DNA of 5,993 nucleotides from an uncultured Coriobacteriaceae bacterium (GTDB lineage: Bacteria; Actinomycetota; Coriobacteriia; Coriobacteriales; Eggerthellaceae). The DNA is taken from assembly GCA_902796815.1 (NCBI GenBank), contig CADBQL010000388.1:1-5993 (forward strand), given 5' to 3'. Positions 1 through 5,886 of the stretch are shown here, piece after piece. A program made the translations under genes and the position numbers. The first letter of the stretch is position 1. Every line of letters starts with the position of its first letter. The notes under the pieces are model-generated. The model was not told the DNA's origin and ran no database searches. It saw only the letters and a list, made by a program, of their open reading frames with translations.

Positions 1-758
1 CCAACCTTGACAACCTCGGACGGATGGTTGACATGGTTCCAAGAAAGCTCGGAAATGTGCACCAGACCGTCGATGCCGCCCAGATCCACGAATGCGCCGA
101 AGTCGACGATCGAGGAGACGGCGCCCTTGAGGCGCATGCCCTTGGTGAGCTTGGCCAAAATCTCGGCACGCTCGTTCTTGCGGCCTTCCTCAAGCAGCAC
201 GCGGCGCGAAAGCACGACGTTGTTGCGGTTGCGGTCCATCTCGATGATGCGGGCTTCGAGCTCGGTGCCCAAGTACATGTCGAGATCCTTGACGCGGCGC
301 AGGTCGACGAGCGATGCCGGCAGGAAGCCGCGCAGCCCGATATCGATGATGAGGCCGCCCTTGACGACTTCGATGACCTCGCCCACGACCGGCTCGCCAG
401 CCTTGAACTTCTCTTCCACCGAAATCCAAGAGCGCTCGTACTCAGCGCGCTTCTTCGAGAGAATCAGGCGACCGTCCTTGTCTTCCTTCTGCATGACGAG
501 CGCCTCGACCTTGTCGCCAACCTCAACCAGGTCAGCCGGATCGGCGTCCTTGCGAATCGAAAGCTCACGTACGGGAATAACGCCCTCGGACTTGAACCCA
601 ATGTCAACCAGAACCTCGTCGCGCTCGATCTTTACGATCGTGCCGTCAACCAGGTCACCCTCGTCGAACTCAGTCAGGGTGCCATCGATCATCTGATTCA
701 TCTGCTCATCGCTGATGTCGTCGAAATCGATGACGCTGGGATTTTTAATCTCGGTCAA
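1..758 (-). CDS. rpsA: 30S ribosomal protein S1, 5' part only (runs off the window)
   Basis: Ribosomal protein S1 binds mRNA on the 30S subunit and helps load transcripts onto the ribosome. Reverse-strand translation from the TTG at 756-758 gives 252 complete residues with no stop, beginning TEIKNPSVIDFDDISDEQM. Three S1 (OB-fold) repeats are visible: about residues 35-104 (GDLVDGTIVKIERDEVLVDIG), 121-187 (GEPVVGEVIEVVKGGLIIDIG, then GFLPAS) and 207 onward (GMRLKGAVSSIVDFGAFVDLG, then DGLVHISELSW). The third is the classic S1 signature and is cut by the window edge. The acidic N-terminus before repeat 1 is a common S1 feature. TTG is chosen because AAAGGGG lies 6 nt upstream and the next in-frame ATG is at codon 20, just before the first S1 repeat. 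The gene is transcribed separately from the cluster upstream. The total number of S1 repeats cannot be seen. Confidence 0.96.
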   Translation of the reverse strand, partial: MTEIKNPSVIDFDDISDEQMNQMIDGTLTEFDEGDLVDGTIVKIERDEVLVDIGFKSEGVIPVRELSIRKDADPADLVEVGDKVEALVMQKEDKDGRLILSKKRAEYERSWISVEEKFKAGEPVVGEVIEVVKGGLIIDIGLRGFLPASLVDLRRVKDLDMYLGTELEARIIEMDRNRNNVVLSRRVLLEEGRKNERAEILAKLTKGMRLKGAVSSIVDFGAFVDLGGIDGLVHISELSWNHVNHPSEVVKV

Positions 759-793
759 AACGGACCCCTTTCGTTGTCGGGACCCGTCAACAT
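755..793 (-). other. Possible 12-codon upstream ORF overlapping the rpsA start
   Basis: On the minus strand an ATG at 791-793 opens a short frame, MLTGPDNERGPF, ending in TGA at 755-757. The stop shares bases with the rpsA start codon, which reads TTGA. Such overlaps are typical of translational coupling, and the rpsA ribosome binding site lies inside this frame. There is no clear ribosome binding site before the small ATG, so it may be chance. Confidence 0.2.
765..771 (-). promoter_or_regulatory. rpsA ribosome binding site
   Basis: The minus strand reads AAAGGGG, ending 6 nt before the TTG at 756-758. It decides the start: no ATG lies nearby in frame, and the TTG is correctly spaced from this purine tract. 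Confidence 0.7.
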
Positions 794-817
794 GATCGTT
801 CAGCAGTTCACCATGTT
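789..817 (-). promoter_or_regulatory. Inverted repeat in the rpsA leader
   Basis: The arms AACATG (789-794) and CATGTT (812-817) are perfect complements, separated by 17 nt. They sit in the untranslated leader, 31-59 nt before the rpsA start. Just upstream in the RNA (around 820-831) is TCGC-GAAA-GCGA, a 4-bp stem capped by a GNRA-type tetraloop. S1 is autoregulated through its leader in enterobacteria. A similar role here is only a guess. Confidence 0.35.
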
Positions 818-883
818 CGCTTTCGCGATGCGCTCGCAAAGGCGGCCGCGTAACAAACATGTCTCGGGGGCCAATATTCACTT

Positions 884-901
884 ACCTGCGCTTTTGCAGG
901 T
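884..901 (-). promoter_or_regulatory. Hairpin at the predicted 5' end of the rpsA transcript
   Basis: ACCTGC and GCAGGT form a 6-bp stem (884-889 with 896-901) around a 6-nt loop. The expected start of transcription, about 7 nt past the -10 box, is near 901. The mRNA would therefore begin almost exactly with this stem, as 5'-terminal stem-loops that protect mRNA do. The transcription start is inferred, not seen. Confidence 0.35.
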
Positions 902-907
902 CATCGC

Positions 908-916
908 AGTATAACA
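908..916 (-). promoter_or_regulatory. rpsA promoter, extended -10 box
   Basis: The minus strand reads TGT-TATACT: a -10 hexamer one base from consensus, preceded by the TGn extension. The hexamer 17 bp further upstream is AAAACA, a poor -35, which fits an extended -10 promoter. It gives a leader of about 140 nt before rpsA. The stretch from 917 to 1108 holds no gene; within it only an 8-bp TGGCGCCA palindrome (979-986) stands out. Confidence 0.55.
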
Positions 917-1108
917 TGGGTGATTGCCCGTGTTTTTATGATTTCTGCTCCTGCGCGTTTTCTGCACAGATACACACTTGGCGCCACGGTCTAAGCTGCA
1001 AAATAAGTAGCTTTTTGTCCAAGGAAAAACGAGATGAAATGGGTCGGTGTCTGCTCCAAGCAAAAGACGACTCATTGGCAATGCGATTCAAACGCGAGCA
1101 AACGCAAA

Positions 1109-1130
1109 GGCGGCCTCACACGAGGCCGCC
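1109..1130 (-). terminator. Terminator-like hairpin after the secreted-protein gene
   Basis: A perfect 9-bp GC-rich stem, GGCGGCCTC with GAGGCCGCC (1109-1117 and 1122-1130), closes a 4-nt loop. It begins 28 nt after the stop codon of the 1158-2216 gene. In that direction the following bases are TTTGCGTTTG, a broken T tract, so termination may be partial or assisted. It separates the secreted-protein gene from rpsA. Confidence 0.7.
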
Positions 1131-1157
1131 CGTTACGCTGGTTGATTGTCCAAGATG

Positions 1158-2216
1158 CTACGCGATGACGAGGTCTGCGATACGCTTATTCGTGTTCTTC
1201 GTGGTCTTCCACTTGTACGTCCAACGCTCGCCTGCCTTGGTGTTCACCTTGGCGCTCTTGACGAGCTTGGAGTTAGACCAGACCCACTGGTACTGGCCGG
1301 TGTATTTGCCGGTCGTCTTGTCGAGCTTGGCGTACTCGTTGTACATTCTGACTTTTACATTGGCCCATTTTCCGAATACGAACTTGTTCGTGCTGATCTT
1401 GACGAACGGACGCACGGTCACATGATAGGGATACTTATCGCCCCAATGGCGGGTCCATGTCACGTACGAATTCTTGCTCTGAGCAAGGCGGTAGAAAACG
1501 TGCTTCTTTCCCGCCGTGTCGAACCACCAGAACCTAATCTGCACGCCATCGGTGTTAAAGGACGGATCGCCCCACTTCAGCTTGAGGAAATGCTGGTGAT
1601 TTTTGGCCTTGGAGTTGTAGACAGACCATACTTTTGCGGTCGGCATGGAGGGCTTCTTTACGATTTCCTTCATACGAATCTTATAGGGGACGTACACGTA
1701 GGTGGACTGACCGCGCTCTTCGTTGTATTCGCCGTTAACGACACCAGTCTGAACGAAACCGCTTGTGTCAACTACGAAGCGCCAGAGCTCAACGTAATAC
1801 GTCGAATTTGGCGTGAGGTTGCGGAAAACCCAGTTCCTGGTAACAGCGCTGCCGGACGGGGTCTCGGAACCAACCTTGACGTTGGCGATACGGTGATGCG
1901 AGTTGTTGTAAATCGTCGCATAAATCAGCTGACCAGCATACGATTTTATCGTCAGCTTATACCTTGAGTCACGACGAGCGCTCGTCTTGAACTTATAGAA
2001 GCTATTGTCGCAAGCTTCGTTGAACGCGGTCTTGTTCGTCGATGCCAAGGTCGAATCGGTCAGCGGCAAATCCGTTGCGGTATTGAATACGGTTCCGGCC
2101 GTGATTTTCAGATCCTTCGCATCAGCCTGCTGCGGCATCGTGGCGGCGATTGCACAACCGATGGCAAGCAAACACACGGCGAGCAATGCCACGGGTTTTT
2201 GCAGTACTCGAGTCAT
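1158..2216 (-). CDS. Secreted protein of unknown function, signal peptide plus beta-sandwich-like domains
   Basis: The product is 352 residues. Residues 1-33 look like a Sec signal peptide: a short basic start (MTRVLQKP), a hydrophobic core (VALLAVCLLAIGCAIAA) and a likely cleavage after the ADA at 31-33. The Cys at 21 does not sit in a good lipobox. The mature part is rich in Lys, Tyr and Trp. About residues 70-180 alternate like a beta-sandwich (FYKFKT, YKLTIKSY, LTPNSTYYVELW), resembling PPC-type domains. About 190-292 resemble a fibronectin type III fold (LKLKWGDPSF, DGVQIRFWW, YPYHVTVRPFVK). There is no LPXTG motif or C-terminal anchor. ATG 2216 is preferred over an in-frame ATG at 2384 because AGGAGG lies 5 nt upstream and a promoter lies at 2252-2281, inside the longer frame. 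It appears monocistronic. By hand count GC is 45-53% in two 60-base samples against 63% in one from dxs, hinting at separate origin. A surface or adhesive role is only an inference. Confidence 0.85.
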   Translation of the reverse strand: MTRVLQKPVALLAVCLLAIGCAIAATMPQQADAKDLKITAGTVFNTATDLPLTDSTLASTNKTAFNEACDNSFYKFKTSARRDSRYKLTIKSYAGQLIYATIYNNSHHRIANVKVGSETPSGSAVTRNWVFRNLTPNSTYYVELWRFVVDTSGFVQTGVVNGEYNEERGQSTYVYVPYKIRMKEIVKKPSMPTAKVWSVYNSKAKNHQHFLKLKWGDPSFNTDGVQIRFWWFDTAGKKHVFYRLAQSKNSYVTWTRHWGDKYPYHVTVRPFVKISTNKFVFGKWANVKVRMYNEYAKLDKTTGKYTGQYQWVWSNSKLVKSAKVNTKAGERWTYKWKTTKNTNKRIADLVIA

Positions 2217-2221
2217 GTCGT

Positions 2222-2227
2222 CCTCCT
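2222..2227 (-). promoter_or_regulatory. Ribosome binding site of the secreted-protein gene
   Basis: A perfect AGGAGG ends 5 nt before ATG 2214-2216. It settles the start at this ATG rather than at the upstream in-frame ATG at 2384, which has only a GAGG too far away. Confidence 0.85.
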
Positions 2228-2251
2228 CTTCATTGGACAAAATCAGCATTG

Positions 2252-2281
2252 ATTTTACCACGCTATCGAACGGAGCTTCAA
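2252..2281 (-). promoter_or_regulatory. Sigma-70-type promoter of the secreted-protein gene
   Basis: The minus strand has TTGAAG (2276-2281), an 18-bp spacer and TAAAAT (2252-2257). The -10 box ends 35 nt before the ATG at 2216, giving a leader of about 28 nt that contains the AGGAGG site. A promoter here means the gene need not depend on read-through from dxs. Confidence 0.55.
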
Positions 2282-2353
2282 ATTGCCGCTGAGAGCCTAC
2301 ACAGACAAAAGCCCAGCACAGCGATATAAGGCACAGTAAAGCCAGCACATCAT

Positions 2354-2442
2354 ATGCGAGGAGTTCGATGCGGCTGTACCTCATGTTGTATCAACTCGCT
2401 TCCTCGCCGACAAACGTCTCATGCGAGGATAGTCATGCGAGG
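2354..2442. repeat. Three direct copies of ATGCGAGG upstream of the secreted-protein gene
   Basis: ATGCGAGG occurs at 2354-2361, 2421-2428 and 2435-2442. The last two extend to the 10-mer TCATGCGAGG with a 14-bp period. All lie between dxs and the promoter at 2252-2281. They could be binding sites for a regulator, but their distance of roughly 75-190 bp upstream of the promoter makes this uncertain. Nothing else was recognised in the 293 bp between the two genes apart from the tandem repeat at 2470-2511. Confidence 0.4.
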
Positions 2443-2469
2443 TTCCACTTTTTCTTCATAATGAGTTTT

Positions 2470-2511
2470 GCCCCTGGGGCGCGACTCACTGCCCCTGGGG
2501 CGCGACTCACT
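2470..2511. repeat. Perfect 21-bp tandem repeat, two copies, touching the dxs stop codon
   Basis: Positions 2470-2490 and 2491-2511 are identical. Each unit starts with the palindrome GCCCCTGGGGC and ends GCGACTCACT. The second copy covers two bases of the dxs stop (TAG, 2510-2512), and a TGA follows it directly. In RNA the palindromes of the two copies could pair with each other over 10 of 11 positions, and TGAGT could pair with ACTCA just beyond. No U-tract follows, so this is not a textbook terminator, though it may end or stabilise the dxs transcript. Confidence 0.9.
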
Positions 2512-4378
2512 ACAGCGATTCGCGAACGGTGCGCGCAATGCCTGAAGCATCGAGGCCGAGCTCGGCGAGGAGCGCATCCGTCTTTCCGTGCAAAACGAAC
2601 TGGTCAGGGATCCCCAGAAGCTTTACCGGCGCTGAAAGGCCACGTGATGCGAGCACCTCGAGCACTGCCGAGCCTGCACCGCCCGCTACAACACCGTTTT
2701 CAATCGTAACGACAAGGCGCGTTTCCGCAGCGCGCGCAATGGCCTCTTCGTCAAGCGGCTTAACCCAGCGCATATCGACGACACGTGCATCAACGCCCTC
2801 GTCGGCCAGCATTTCGGCCGCTTGCAATGCAGCGCCTACGCGATCGCCAAACGCGAGCAATGCCACATCGTCGCCTTCACGCATCTCGCGCGATTTTCCA
2901 CACGCAAACATGGCAGAGGTCTCAGGCACCTCAACGCCTGCGCCGGCTCCTCGCGGATAGCGTATAGCCACTGGCCCTGGTGTGTTGAGCGCCGTATGCA
3001 AGGCGAAAACAAGCTCCGCCTCATTGGACGGCGCAAGCATCTTCATATTGGGTATCATCCTGCAATAAACCAGGTCAAACATGCCATGATGCGTAGGCCC
3101 GTCATCGCCGACGAGCCCAGCGCGATCGATCGCGAACACAACATCACAAGATGGAAGCGCGCAATTGACAATCATCTGGTCAAACGCACGTTGCAAGAAC
3201 GTCGAATAGATAGCGACGACCGGCTTGCGCCCGCCGAGCGCCAAGCCCGCCGCCATACCCACGGCGTTTTCCTCGGCTATGCCCACGTCAACAAAGCGGT
3301 CGGGAAACTCCTCGGAAAACCGCTCAACACCCGTGCCCGTACGCATGCCCGCCGTAATGGCCACGATGCGCTCGTCGGCGCGCGCTTCGCGCACGAGAGC
3401 TTCACTGAAAACGTCTGTATAGCAGCGCGTAGTTGCGGATTTGCGCCAACTCGAGCCATCCACCCGATTGAAGGGCCCCACGCCGTGAAAGCGCACCGGA
3501 TCTGCCTCGGCAGGCGCAAAACCAGCGCCTTTCTTGGTAACCGCATGAACGAGGACGGGTCCGTCGGCGTCGAGCGCCGTACGCAAGATGCTTTTGAGAT
3601 CCGATATGTCGTGCCCGTCGATGGGCGGCGTACACAGAATGCCAAGCTGCTCGAACAGCATCGCGTCTGGCACGAAAAACTGCTTGAGCGAGTCCTTGGC
3701 GTTGCGGCCGAATTCCAGGAAAGCTCTTCCCAGCATGCCGCTTTCCTCTAGAAGCTCCTGCGAACTGTCCCGAGCTTGACGGTAGCGAGCCGACGAGCGC
3801 AACGCACCCAAATGTCGCACGAGCGCGCCAACGTTTCGTGAAATAGACATTTCGTTATCGTTAAGAATAATCACGATGGGAAGCTGAAGCTGCCCGATCG
3901 TGTTCAGCGCTTCGAATGCCATACCGCCCGAAAGCGCCGCATCGCCTATGAGTGCCACGATTTTCTCGTCGGTTCCGCGCAGCTCGCGCGCCTTCGCCAA
4001 GCCGAGCGCTATCGAGAGCGAATCGGACGCATGTCCTGACGGATGCACGTCATGCGGACTTTCGGATGGTTTCGGAAAACCCGAGATGCCTCCCAACATG
4101 CGCAGCGTGTCAAAGACGTCGCGGCGCCCCGTCACGAGCTTGTGAGCATAGGCCTGGTGTCCAACGTCGAATACAAAGCGATCCTTGGGGGAATCGATGA
4201 GGGAATGAACGGCCAAGATTATTTCCACGGCACCGAGCGACGAGGCTACGTGGCCACCGTTTTTCGAGGTGGTATCGATAATTTGTTCGCGAATTTCGCG
4301 CGCGAGAATGTCGAGATCAACATCGTCGAGATGCTTCAGGTCGGCAGGAGATTCTATGGCGTCAAGAATGCGCTTCAC
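2510..4378 (-). CDS. dxs: 1-deoxy-D-xylulose-5-phosphate synthase
   Basis: This cytosolic thiamine-diphosphate enzyme joins pyruvate and glyceraldehyde 3-phosphate to make DXP, the entry to the MEP isoprenoid pathway and a precursor for thiamine and pyridoxal. The 622 residues match the family's usual length. In order: GGHVASSLG with His43, DVGHQAY with His74, the Mg/ThDP motif GDAALSGG (145-152) through NDNEMSIS (173-180), the pyrimidine-domain glutamate in VGIAEENAVG (Glu369), DRAGLVGDDGPTHHG (418-432), YPRG (474-477) and the C-terminal transketolase-like domain (VDMRWVKPLDEEA, GVVAGGAGSAVLE). The start is GTG, with AAAAGG 6 nt upstream, and homology to other Dxs proteins begins at residue 3. 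It lies 12 nt after xseB. Two departures from the E. coli form are visible: GDA instead of GDG, and AEEN instead of AEQH. The metal-binding Asp and the catalytic Glu are kept, so activity is expected. Confidence 0.97.
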   Translation of the reverse strand: MKRILDAIESPADLKHLDDVDLDILAREIREQIIDTTSKNGGHVASSLGAVEIILAVHSLIDSPKDRFVFDVGHQAYAHKLVTGRRDVFDTLRMLGGISGFPKPSESPHDVHPSGHASDSLSIALGLAKARELRGTDEKIVALIGDAALSGGMAFEALNTIGQLQLPIVIILNDNEMSISRNVGALVRHLGALRSSARYRQARDSSQELLEESGMLGRAFLEFGRNAKDSLKQFFVPDAMLFEQLGILCTPPIDGHDISDLKSILRTALDADGPVLVHAVTKKGAGFAPAEADPVRFHGVGPFNRVDGSSWRKSATTRCYTDVFSEALVREARADERIVAITAGMRTGTGVERFSEEFPDRFVDVGIAEENAVGMAAGLALGGRKPVVAIYSTFLQRAFDQMIVNCALPSCDVVFAIDRAGLVGDDGPTHHGMFDLVYCRMIPNMKMLAPSNEAELVFALHTALNTPGPVAIRYPRGAGAGVEVPETSAMFACGKSREMREGDDVALLAFGDRVGAALQAAEMLADEGVDARVVDMRWVKPLDEEAIARAAETRLVVTIENGVVAGGAGSAVLEVLASRGLSAPVKLLGIPDQFVLHGKTDALLAELGLDASGIARTVRESL

Positions 4379-4390
4379 AACAGACCTTTT

Positions 4391-4699
4391 CTACACGGAA
4401 AGCACGCCCGCATCGCCAGTTTGCACTGCGACGGCCTCGGGCGTGGATGAAGAGGCCGCGGGTTGAGGCGCTTGCGCGTCGTCGATTGACTCCTGGCCCG
4501 CGTCCAAAAGCTCCTCTTCGCTTGGAAATACGCCTTCCTCGAGCAAGTCGCTTGCCTGCATACCGAGCGCTACAGCTTCTTCAAACAGGTCAAGCGCCTG
4601 GTCGAGCGAAATATCGTCGCCGCTCACGGCATCAGCGATTTCCTCCAGGCGCGCTTTTACCGCATCGAAGCCTTCAGGGCGACGTGCAGTTTCATTCAT
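4391..4699 (-). CDS. xseB: Exodeoxyribonuclease VII small subunit
   Basis: XseB is the small helical subunit that binds XseA to form exonuclease VII, which degrades single-stranded DNA from either end. The 102-residue product carries the family pattern at residues 11-54: FDAVKARLEEIADAVSGDDI, then SLDQALDLFEEAVALGMQAS and DLLEE. These correspond to the two helices of the XseB hairpin. The remaining 45 or so residues form an Ala/Pro/Ser/acidic tail, longer than usual for a family whose members are mostly 60-85 residues. The ATG overlaps the end of nusB by 8 nt (ATGAATGA), a sign of translational coupling. xseA is not in the window. Confidence 0.92.
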   Translation of the reverse strand: MNETARRPEGFDAVKARLEEIADAVSGDDISLDQALDLFEEAVALGMQASDLLEEGVFPSEEELLDAGQESIDDAQAPQPAASSSTPEAVAVQTGDAGVLSV

Positions 4700-5273
4700 C
4701 GCTACCCCATTCGGTTGTCAAAACATCGGATTCTGAGTCGGAGCTTGGCTCGAACGCCGACTCAGCCTCCGAGGCAAGGCTCGGCTCGGGCACGGGCGCG
4801 GCGTCCGGTGTATCGGAACCCTCGAAATCGGACGCGGCATCCGAAGCGTCGAGCTTTTCTTCACCTTTGCGGGCAATACGGCCAAGAATGCCGTTCACGA
4901 AACGCGGAGATTCGTCCTCGCCGCCATAGAGTTTTGCAAGTTCGACTGCTTCGTTGATCGCCACCGATACCGGCACCTCGTCGACGTAGAGCATTTCGAA
5001 AACGGCCACGCGCAGAATCTCGCGATCGACGATCGGCATGCGGTCGACTGACCAGTTTTCCGACGTAGCCGCTAGATGCCGATCAATGTCATCAAGGTTT
5101 TCGTTTACGCCGTTTACCAGGCGTTCCGCATATTCAGAAACCTTGATATCTTCATCGGGGTATGCGCCCGCCTCAATGATTTCCGACGCGTCGATCTCGG
5201 TCATATCAGCCGAGTACAAAAGGGCCAACGCGCCTTCGCGCGCCCATCGACGCTCCTGCTTCCTAGTTGCCAT
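4692..5273 (-). CDS. nusB: Transcription antitermination protein NusB, with an acidic C-terminal extension
   Basis: NusB pairs with NusE (ribosomal protein S10), binds boxA RNA and supports antitermination of rRNA operons. The product is 193 residues. The all-helical NusB domain covers about 6-137, with RRWAREGALALLYSADM at the start and the diagnostic C-terminal block MPIVDREILRVAVFEMLY, VPVSVAINEAVELAKLYGG and SPRFVNGILGRIA. Residues from about 138 to 193 are a Ser/Asp/Glu/Pro/Ala-rich tail that looks disordered and strongly acidic; the family usually stops near 130-150 residues. The ATG has AGGAAG about 8 nt upstream. It lies 18 nt after the Asp23 gene and overlaps xseB by 8 nt, so it is in the middle of the operon. 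Confidence 0.95.
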   Translation of the reverse strand: MATRKQERRWAREGALALLYSADMTEIDASEIIEAGAYPDEDIKVSEYAERLVNGVNENLDDIDRHLAATSENWSVDRMPIVDREILRVAVFEMLYVDEVPVSVAINEAVELAKLYGGEDESPRFVNGILGRIARKGEEKLDASDAASDFEGSDTPDAAPVPEPSLASEAESAFEPSSDSESDVLTTEWGSDE

Positions 5274-5291
5274 GGCACTTCTTCCTAGCGG

Positions 5292-5639
5292 TTAATCCCC
5301 GAACTGGATACCGTCAATGTACACGTCCACCGATCCAACTGTGGCTCCCACCTGGGTGCTTACGGCATCTGCCACCGCACGGCGCACGTTTGCCGCCACG
5401 TCGGGCAACACGCGCCCGCTCTCCACGATCAGCCTCAGCGAGACGTGCAGCTCGTTGTTCTCGTCCATCTCGACATCAACGCCCTGCGTGGAGGGTTTTC
5501 CGCCGATCAAAGTTCGAATGCCGCTCGTGGTAGCATCGCCAATGCTCGCGACACCCGAAACATCACGCGCGGCAAGCGAAATAATCGTCTCGACAACACC
5601 AGGCGCAACCGCCATGCCTTCGATGTTCAAATCTGCCAT
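5292..5639 (-). CDS. Asp23/Gls24 family envelope stress response protein
   Basis: Members of this family are small proteins of Gram-positive bacteria. Some associate with the membrane through partners and are linked to alkaline or cell-envelope stress. The 115-residue product fits the usual domain length. Visible family features are the start MADLNIEGMAVAPGVVETII, the ARDVSGVASIG segment (24-34), the strand HVSLRLIVESG (65-75) and the helix VAANVRRAVADAVS (81-94), then the end GSVDVYIDGIQF. No signal peptide or membrane segment is present. It starts at ATG 5637-5639, with GGGAG 7 nt upstream, and is the first gene of the cluster with nusB, xseB and dxs. A copy next to nusB is common in Firmicutes and Actinobacteria. 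Its exact role here is unknown. Confidence 0.93.
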   Translation of the reverse strand: MADLNIEGMAVAPGVVETIISLAARDVSGVASIGDATTSGIRTLIGGKPSTQGVDVEMDENNELHVSLRLIVESGRVLPDVAANVRRAVADAVSTQVGATVGSVDVYIDGIQFGD

Positions 5640-5646
5640 ACTACAT

Positions 5647-5651
5647 CTCCC
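5647..5651 (-). promoter_or_regulatory. Ribosome binding site of the Asp23 gene
   Basis: The minus strand reads GGGAG, 7 nt before ATG 5637-5639. A small hairpin lies just upstream (CGCAT 5666-5670 with ATGCG 5676-5680, 5-nt loop). Confidence 0.7.
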
Positions 5652-5702
5652 ATCTGGGTCTTTATCGCATTTGCCATGCGCTTATTCTTAAAAGCCCGCA
5701 CC

Positions 5703-5730
5703 ATGAGCGTTTTATGTTCAATGCGCTCAT
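5703..5730 (-). promoter_or_regulatory. 7-bp inverted repeat in the leader of the Asp23-dxs operon
   Basis: ATGAGCG (5703-5709) and CGCTCAT (5724-5730) are perfect complements around 14 nt, lying between the -10 box at 5753 and the first gene. It may form a leader stem-loop or act as an operator just downstream of the transcription start. No U-tract follows it, so it is not an evident attenuator. Confidence 0.35.
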
Positions 5731-5752
5731 AGCAATCGTGCTCGAACTGTTA

Positions 5753-5758
5753 ATTATA
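5753..5758 (-). promoter_or_regulatory. Candidate -10 box of the Asp23-nusB-xseB-dxs operon
   Basis: The minus strand has a perfect TATAAT. At 17 bp spacing the -35 position reads AAGAGC, a poor match, and there is no TGn extension, so an activator or another sigma contact may be needed. The transcript would start near 5746 with a leader of about 107 nt. An 8-bp palindrome, AGATATCT (5761-5768), lies in the spacer. Confidence 0.45.
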
Positions 5759-5820
5759 GAAGATATCTACGCGCCGCTCTTCAGCGCCCTACTGTCGCTA
5801 CGAAAGCAACATCCTGAATT

Positions 5821-5834
5821 GGTTGGCGCCAACC
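5821..5834. promoter_or_regulatory. 14-bp perfect palindrome upstream of the operon
   Basis: GGTTGGCGCCAACC is fully self-complementary. It is centred 69.5 bp upstream of the edge of the TATAAT box at 5753-5758. Its length and symmetry suit a dimeric DNA-binding protein. A related TTGGCGCCA lies at 978-986 upstream of the rpsA promoter. No regulator gene is in the window. Confidence 0.4.
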
Positions 5835-5886
5835 GCAAGAGGGTTACCCGAATAGCGAAGTTGGGTTTGCCAGAGCCGCCCGATGT

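Noticed and set aside
24..914. A 296-codon open frame on the plus strand
   Set aside because: It lies antisense to the S1 coding sequence. The minus strand shows three clear S1 repeats, so this frame is a by-product of that gene's codon bias.
759..1108. Search for an RNA gene or riboswitch in the 350 bp upstream of rpsA
   Set aside because: Only short hairpins and a promoter were found. No tRNA cloverleaf or known riboswitch core could be recognised.
1146..1967. A 273-codon plus-strand frame opposite the secreted-protein gene
   Set aside because: The minus-strand gene has a signal peptide, AGGAGG site, promoter and terminator-like hairpin. The plus frame starts at TTG inside no recognisable signal and shows no family motif.
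2217..2384. In-frame N-terminal extension of the secreted protein from ATG 2384, with a hydrophobic stretch
   Set aside because: No well-placed ribosome binding site precedes ATG 2384, while ATG 2216 has a perfect one and starts a textbook signal peptide. The promoter at 2252-2281 lies within the extension.
2822..3751. A 309-codon plus-strand frame
   Set aside because: It is antisense to dxs, whose protein is recognisable over its full length.
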